Position numbers and translations under genes: made by a program
Shown: positions 61,133 to 64,000 of the stretch, one piece after another
Numbering within the stretch: position 1 is the stretch's first letter
Layout of the letters: each line of letters opens with the position of its first letter
Origin: Gammaproteobacteria bacterium
Lineage (GTDB): Bacteria; Pseudomonadota; Gammaproteobacteria; Pseudomonadales; Porticoccaceae
Length of the DNA: 64,000 nucleotides
Reading direction: 5' to 3'
Assembly: GCA_016708925.1 (NCBI GenBank)
Contig: JADJET010000003.1
Span: forward strand, 186,001-250,000
The notes under the pieces: model-generated
The model's input: only the letters and a program-made list of their open reading frames with translations
What the model was told of the DNA's origin: nothing
The model's database searches: none

Positions 61133-62102
61133 TCAGCCGCCGAGCATGGCGAGGTGGCGGGTACCGCCGCTGAAACCGTCCTGGAGAAAATGGCTGACTT
61201 TCTTGTCCGCCAGTCGCGCGCGCAAAAACGCGATCAGCTCGTCGCGCTGGTCGTCGGCCTGCAACAGGTGGCGCAGATCGATGCCGTTTTCGGAAAACAG
61301 GCACAGGTGCAACTTGCCGGTGGCGCTCATGCGCAGCCGGTTACAGGTGGCGCAGAAGTCCTTGCTGGGGCATGATCAGGCCGATGCGGCCCCGGTAATC
61401 CTGGTGGTGAAATTCCTGCGCCGGACCGGCATCTTGCGCGCGGATGGTCTGGGTCCAGCCCTCGGTCAGCAGGCGGCGGCGCAGATCTTCGCCGGCGACG
61501 TGGTGGCGGCGGAAAAACTCGCCGTTGTCGCCAGTCTGCATCAGCTCGATGAAGCGCAGCGTGATGGGTTTGTCCCGCAGCCAGGCGAGGAAGCGGTCGA
61601 TCTGGTTGTCGTTGCAGCCGCGCAGCACGGTGTTCACCTTGCCCTTCGCAATGCCCAGTTCCAGCGCGCGGTCGAGGCCGTCGAGCAGCTCCTGCAAACG
61701 CTCGTGGCCGGTGATGGCGTGAAACATCGCCGGGTCCAGGCTGTCGATGCTGAGGTTGAGCGCATCCAGCCCCGCCGCGGCCCAAGCGTCGATGCGCTCG
61801 GGCAGCTTGTAGCCGTTGGTGGTGAGCGCCACGGTGCGGATGCCGGGCGTCGCCTTCACCGCCGCGATGATGTCGGGCAGATCGGCGCGCACCGAAGGTT
61901 CGCCGCCGGTGATGCGGATCTTGGTGGTGCCGGTGGCGGCAAAGGCGGCGACGACCCGGCGCAGCTCATCCAGGCTCAGAAAGGCACGGTCGGGCCTGCC
62001 TTCATACCCATCGGGCAGGCAGTAGGTGCAACGGAAGTTGCAAACGTCGGTGACGGACAGGCGCAAGTAATGAAACTCGCGCCCGAAGCTGTCCTGTAAC
62101 AT
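61133..62102 (-). pseudogene. moaA: GTP 3',8-cyclase MoaA, frameshifted near the C-terminus
   Basis: From the ATG at 62100-62102: FHYLRLSVTDVCNFRCTYCL (radical SAM CxxxCxxC), IRITGGEPSVRADLPDI, NTVLRGCNDNQIDRFLAWL and RFIELMQTGDNGEFFRRHHV. The frame is lost at a G run (61367-61370) within what should be MPPSKDFCATCNRLR, which holds the second 4Fe-4S cysteines. It resumes as MSATGKLHLCLFSENGIDLR and ends SGGTRHLAMLGG. Restoring one base gives the normal length (about 322 residues). MoaA with MoaC makes cyclic pyranopterin from GTP. Confidence 0.88.
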
Positions 62103-62106
62103 GGCA

Positions 62107-62235
62107 AACACCTTTCCAGGGAGGGGAGGACGAACGGTTTCCCGCGCATCCCTCAGAACCCTTTTCGGGTTCTCGGTGCCGGATTCCTGTCCCCGGTTCT
62201 CACTGCGGCGCAGTGCATGGTGGCGCAGCGCACGG
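62107..62235 (-). promoter_or_regulatory. Candidate Moco riboswitch in the moaA leader
   Basis: Reading towards moaA: the hairpin AGAACCC-GAAAA-GGGTTCT, then GGGAAACCGTTCG, CCTCCCCTCCCTGGAAAGGTG and the ATG 8 bases later. The end TGGAAAGGTG is the same as I recall from the E. coli moaA leader, where CCTCCC...CTGGAAAGGTG closes the Moco RNA motif. A GNRA-type loop is also a feature of that motif. This match is from memory; a covariance-model search would settle it. Confidence 0.5.
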
Positions 62236-62472
62236 CGGTGAGGTGGACGGTGGGGAGTTAGAGCCCCGGCACTCGGAGTTTGTCTGTGATCGCCGCGGCG
62301 GCAAGCCGGTGGCGATGTCTGGAGTGTAGCACGGTCGCCGCCTGCAAGAGCTTTGCTACACTCCGGACCAGTTTCCCTCGCAGCACAGGACACCTTCGAT
62401 GCCGCCATCCTCCGATCATCCCGCACCCCCGGCTCTCGGTCTGCGCCGCCGATGCCGGCAGCGATGCCTCAC

Positions 62473-62898
62473 ATGACCCGGGTCGAACCCGCCGAGCTGG
62501 TGGCGTTTCTCAACCAGTTGCTGGGAGCCGAGCGCGCCGGCACCCGGGTGGCGCGGGAATCCCGCGAGCAGTGCACCACCGCGCCCGAGCGCCAACTGAT
62601 GGCGGACATCCACGGCGACGAAGCGCGCTGGTGCAAGATGCTCATGGACGCCATCCCACGTTTGGACGGTGAACCCTCGCTCAGGGTGGGCGACTTTTAC
62701 CAGCGCGCCATGGCCATCTCCGGGCTGGACGAGCGGCTGCGGTTTCTCAACCGCGGCCAGGGTTGGGTGGCCAAGCGCCTCGGCGAGATGATTCCGCGCG
62801 TGGCCGATGCGGCATTGCGCGCCGAGCTGGTCGCAATGCGGGAAAACCACGACGCCAATATCGCCCGGGTCAACCAGTTTCTTGAACAACGACCCTAG
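62473..62898 (+). CDS. DUF6306-like helical protein
   Basis: 141 residues from the ATG at 62473; ATGs at 62452 and 62464 are alternatives and no start has a convincing ribosome-binding site. The sequence is helical throughout: VAFLNQLLGAERAGTRVARE, EARWCKMLMDAIPRLDGEPS, FLNRGQGWVAKRLGEMIPRV. The ERAG...HxDEARWCxML pattern resembles a ferritin-like family (DUF6306/TIGR02284-type). Function unknown. It is followed 12 bases later by the MtfA-type peptidase gene. Confidence 0.65.
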   Translation: MTRVEPAELVAFLNQLLGAERAGTRVARESREQCTTAPERQLMADIHGDEARWCKMLMDAIPRLDGEPSLRVGDFYQRAMAISGLDERLRFLNRGQGWVAKRLGEMIPRVADAALRAELVAMRENHDANIARVNQFLEQRP

Positions 62899-62910
62899 CC
62901 GCGCGCCGCC

Positions 62911-63678
62911 ATGTTCGAGCGCCTGCGCCGCTGGCGCGAAAATCGCCGCCTGCACCGCCTGGCGGTTCCGGTCGAGGCCTGGGAGGCCGCCATCGCGGAC
63001 TGGCCGGTGGCCGCCCGCTATCGGGGTGAGGCGCGGATGCGGCTGCGCGACATGGCGCTGCGTTTTCTGCTGCGCAAGAAGTTCACTGCCGCCGACGGGC
63101 TCGAAGTCACCGACGCCATGCAGCTGCGGATTGCCACCATGGCGGTCGTGCCGGTGCTGGAACTGGGCCTGGAATGGTATGACGGCTGGGTGACCCTGAT
63201 TCTCTATACCGGGGCGTTCATTCCCGCCCACGACCGCGAGGACGAGTACGGCATCGTCCACACCGAGCGTGAACCCCTGACCGGGGAGACCTCGGAACAC
63301 GGGCCGGTGATTCTCTCCTGGGACGACATCACAAATGCGAGCGCCTGGGACGCCTACAACGTGGTGATCCACGAGATGGCCCACAAGCTCGACATGCGCA
63401 GCGACGGCGGTCCCAACGGCGCACCGCCCCTGCATCCGGACATGGACCCGGCGGCCTGGACGCAGGCTTTTACCGCTGCCTGGGAAGATTGCGAGCGCCG
63501 CGCCGCTGCCGATGACAGCGCGATGCCCATCGATCCCTATGCGCTCCAGGACGCGGGTGAATTCTTCGCGGTGACGAGTGAATGCTTTTTCGAAGCGCCG
63601 GAGCGGCTGGCGGAGTACTGGCCGGCGGTGTATCGGCAACTGAGTGCGTTCTACCGGCAGGATCCCCTCCGCCAGTAA
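62911..63678 (+). CDS. mtfA: MtfA-type zinc metallopeptidase
   Basis: 255 residues. The M90 signature VIHEMAHKLDMRSDGGPNGA gives HExxH (two zinc ligands and the catalytic Glu); EFFAVTSECFFEAPERLAEY holds the third ligand. N-terminal RRWRENRRLHRLAVP and ILSWDDI also fit. In E. coli, MtfA binds the repressor Mlc and so affects glucose PTS control. Only the fold and active site can be claimed here. Confidence 0.88.
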   Translation: MFERLRRWRENRRLHRLAVPVEAWEAAIADWPVAARYRGEARMRLRDMALRFLLRKKFTAADGLEVTDAMQLRIATMAVVPVLELGLEWYDGWVTLILYTGAFIPAHDREDEYGIVHTEREPLTGETSEHGPVILSWDDITNASAWDAYNVVIHEMAHKLDMRSDGGPNGAPPLHPDMDPAAWTQAFTAAWEDCERRAAADDSAMPIDPYALQDAGEFFAVTSECFFEAPERLAEYWPAVYRQLSAFYRQDPLRQ

Positions 63679-63852
63679 TTCACAGCCGGCCCGACAGCGT
63701 TCAACTAGCCGCTGAAGCCGGCGCTGCGCTCCCGTTCGACGATCCCCGCCTCGACCAGAGTCTTGGCCACTGACCACCGAGGAGGCTTGGCTTCTCACAG
63801 GTGAGCCGTACACTGGGGAAAACTCATAACCATAAAATCACCGGAGGCTGCC

Positions 63853-64000
63853 ATGCCTGTGCAAACGTTTCCCCCCATGACCAAGGATTTTCCCAGCTTC
63901 GACTGCGACGCCCACATTGCCGAGCCGATGGAAATCTGGGAGCGCGCCGAGGAACACCTCACCCGCGCCGAACTCGCCGCGCTCAAAACCACGCTCTGGT
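63853..64000 (+). CDS. Start of an amidohydrolase-family protein (runs off the window)
   Basis: 49 residues visible from the ATG at 63853, preceded by CCGGAGG: MPVQTFPPMTKDFPSFDCDA, HIAEPMEIWERA. DCDAHIAEP fits the N-terminal metal motif (D-x-H) of amidohydrolase-2 family enzymes. These are often decarboxylases or hydrolases in aromatic catabolism. Nothing else is visible. Confidence 0.6.
   Translation, partial: MPVQTFPPMTKDFPSFDCDAHIAEPMEIWERAEEHLTRAELAALKTTLW

Overview
The window is chromosomal DNA of high GC content. Gene content and order point to a gammaproteobacterium: rsmD/ftsY-ftsE-ftsX-rpoH, coaD-mutM, rpmB-rpmG-radC-coaBC-algC-argB-slmA, and pyrE/crc/rph/yicC-gmk-rpoZ-spoT-ridA, with recG a little further on. 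The crc homologue and the pyrE-crc-rph order resemble Pseudomonas and its relatives. The two LLM flavoproteins, the IPTL-CTERM protein and the final amidohydrolase suggest a less-studied environmental lineage. I cannot name the genus.

Layout. 1-20 kb: envelope and transport genes. These are two divergent membrane alkaline-phosphatase-superfamily proteins, a YhiI/RbbA/YhhJ-type exporter, ExbB/ExbD, an L,D-transpeptidase, a copper P-type ATPase with an EF-hand neighbour, GST, MOSC, EmrA (frameshifted)/EmrB and Ogt. 20.2-21 kb: an FkpA-like lipoprotein isomerase. 21-26.8 kb: a mobile, locally AT-richer island. A DUF1643 gene is followed by an intact integron attC site, then a second cassette (HEPN-like) cut by an ISL3-family insertion sequence. 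The second attC is split by a group IIC intron. No integron integrase is present. Repeats bound this island on both sides.

26.8-48.4 kb is conserved core: trmB, rpoH, the FtsEX/FtsY module, rsmD/coaD/mutM, ribosomal L28/L33, radC, CoA synthesis, algC, argB, slmA, pyrE, crc, rph, yicC, gmk, rpoZ, spoT, ridA. Between ridA and recG lies an accessory block: a DsbA-like thiol oxidoreductase, an LLM monooxygenase with an alpha/beta hydrolase, two very small membrane proteins and YjdM.

54.8-58.8 kb is again accessory: a second LLM protein, two copies of a MITE-like repeat (a third lies at 14.6 kb), an IPTL-CTERM surface protein, a deleted IS30 copy, and a FitA-type antitoxin gene disrupted by a 132-bp copy of recG. 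58.8-62.3 kb is a molybdopterin operon, moaA-B-C-D-E-mobA, with a candidate Moco riboswitch in its leader; moaA, moaB and moaE all carry frameshifts. The window ends with a DUF6306-like protein, an MtfA-type peptidase and the start of an amidohydrolase.

Several otherwise intact housekeeping genes (emrA, trmB, moaA, moaB, moaE) are broken by single-base indels, mostly in short homopolymers. Sequencing or assembly error must be considered alongside real decay. No tRNA, rRNA or CRISPR array was recognised.
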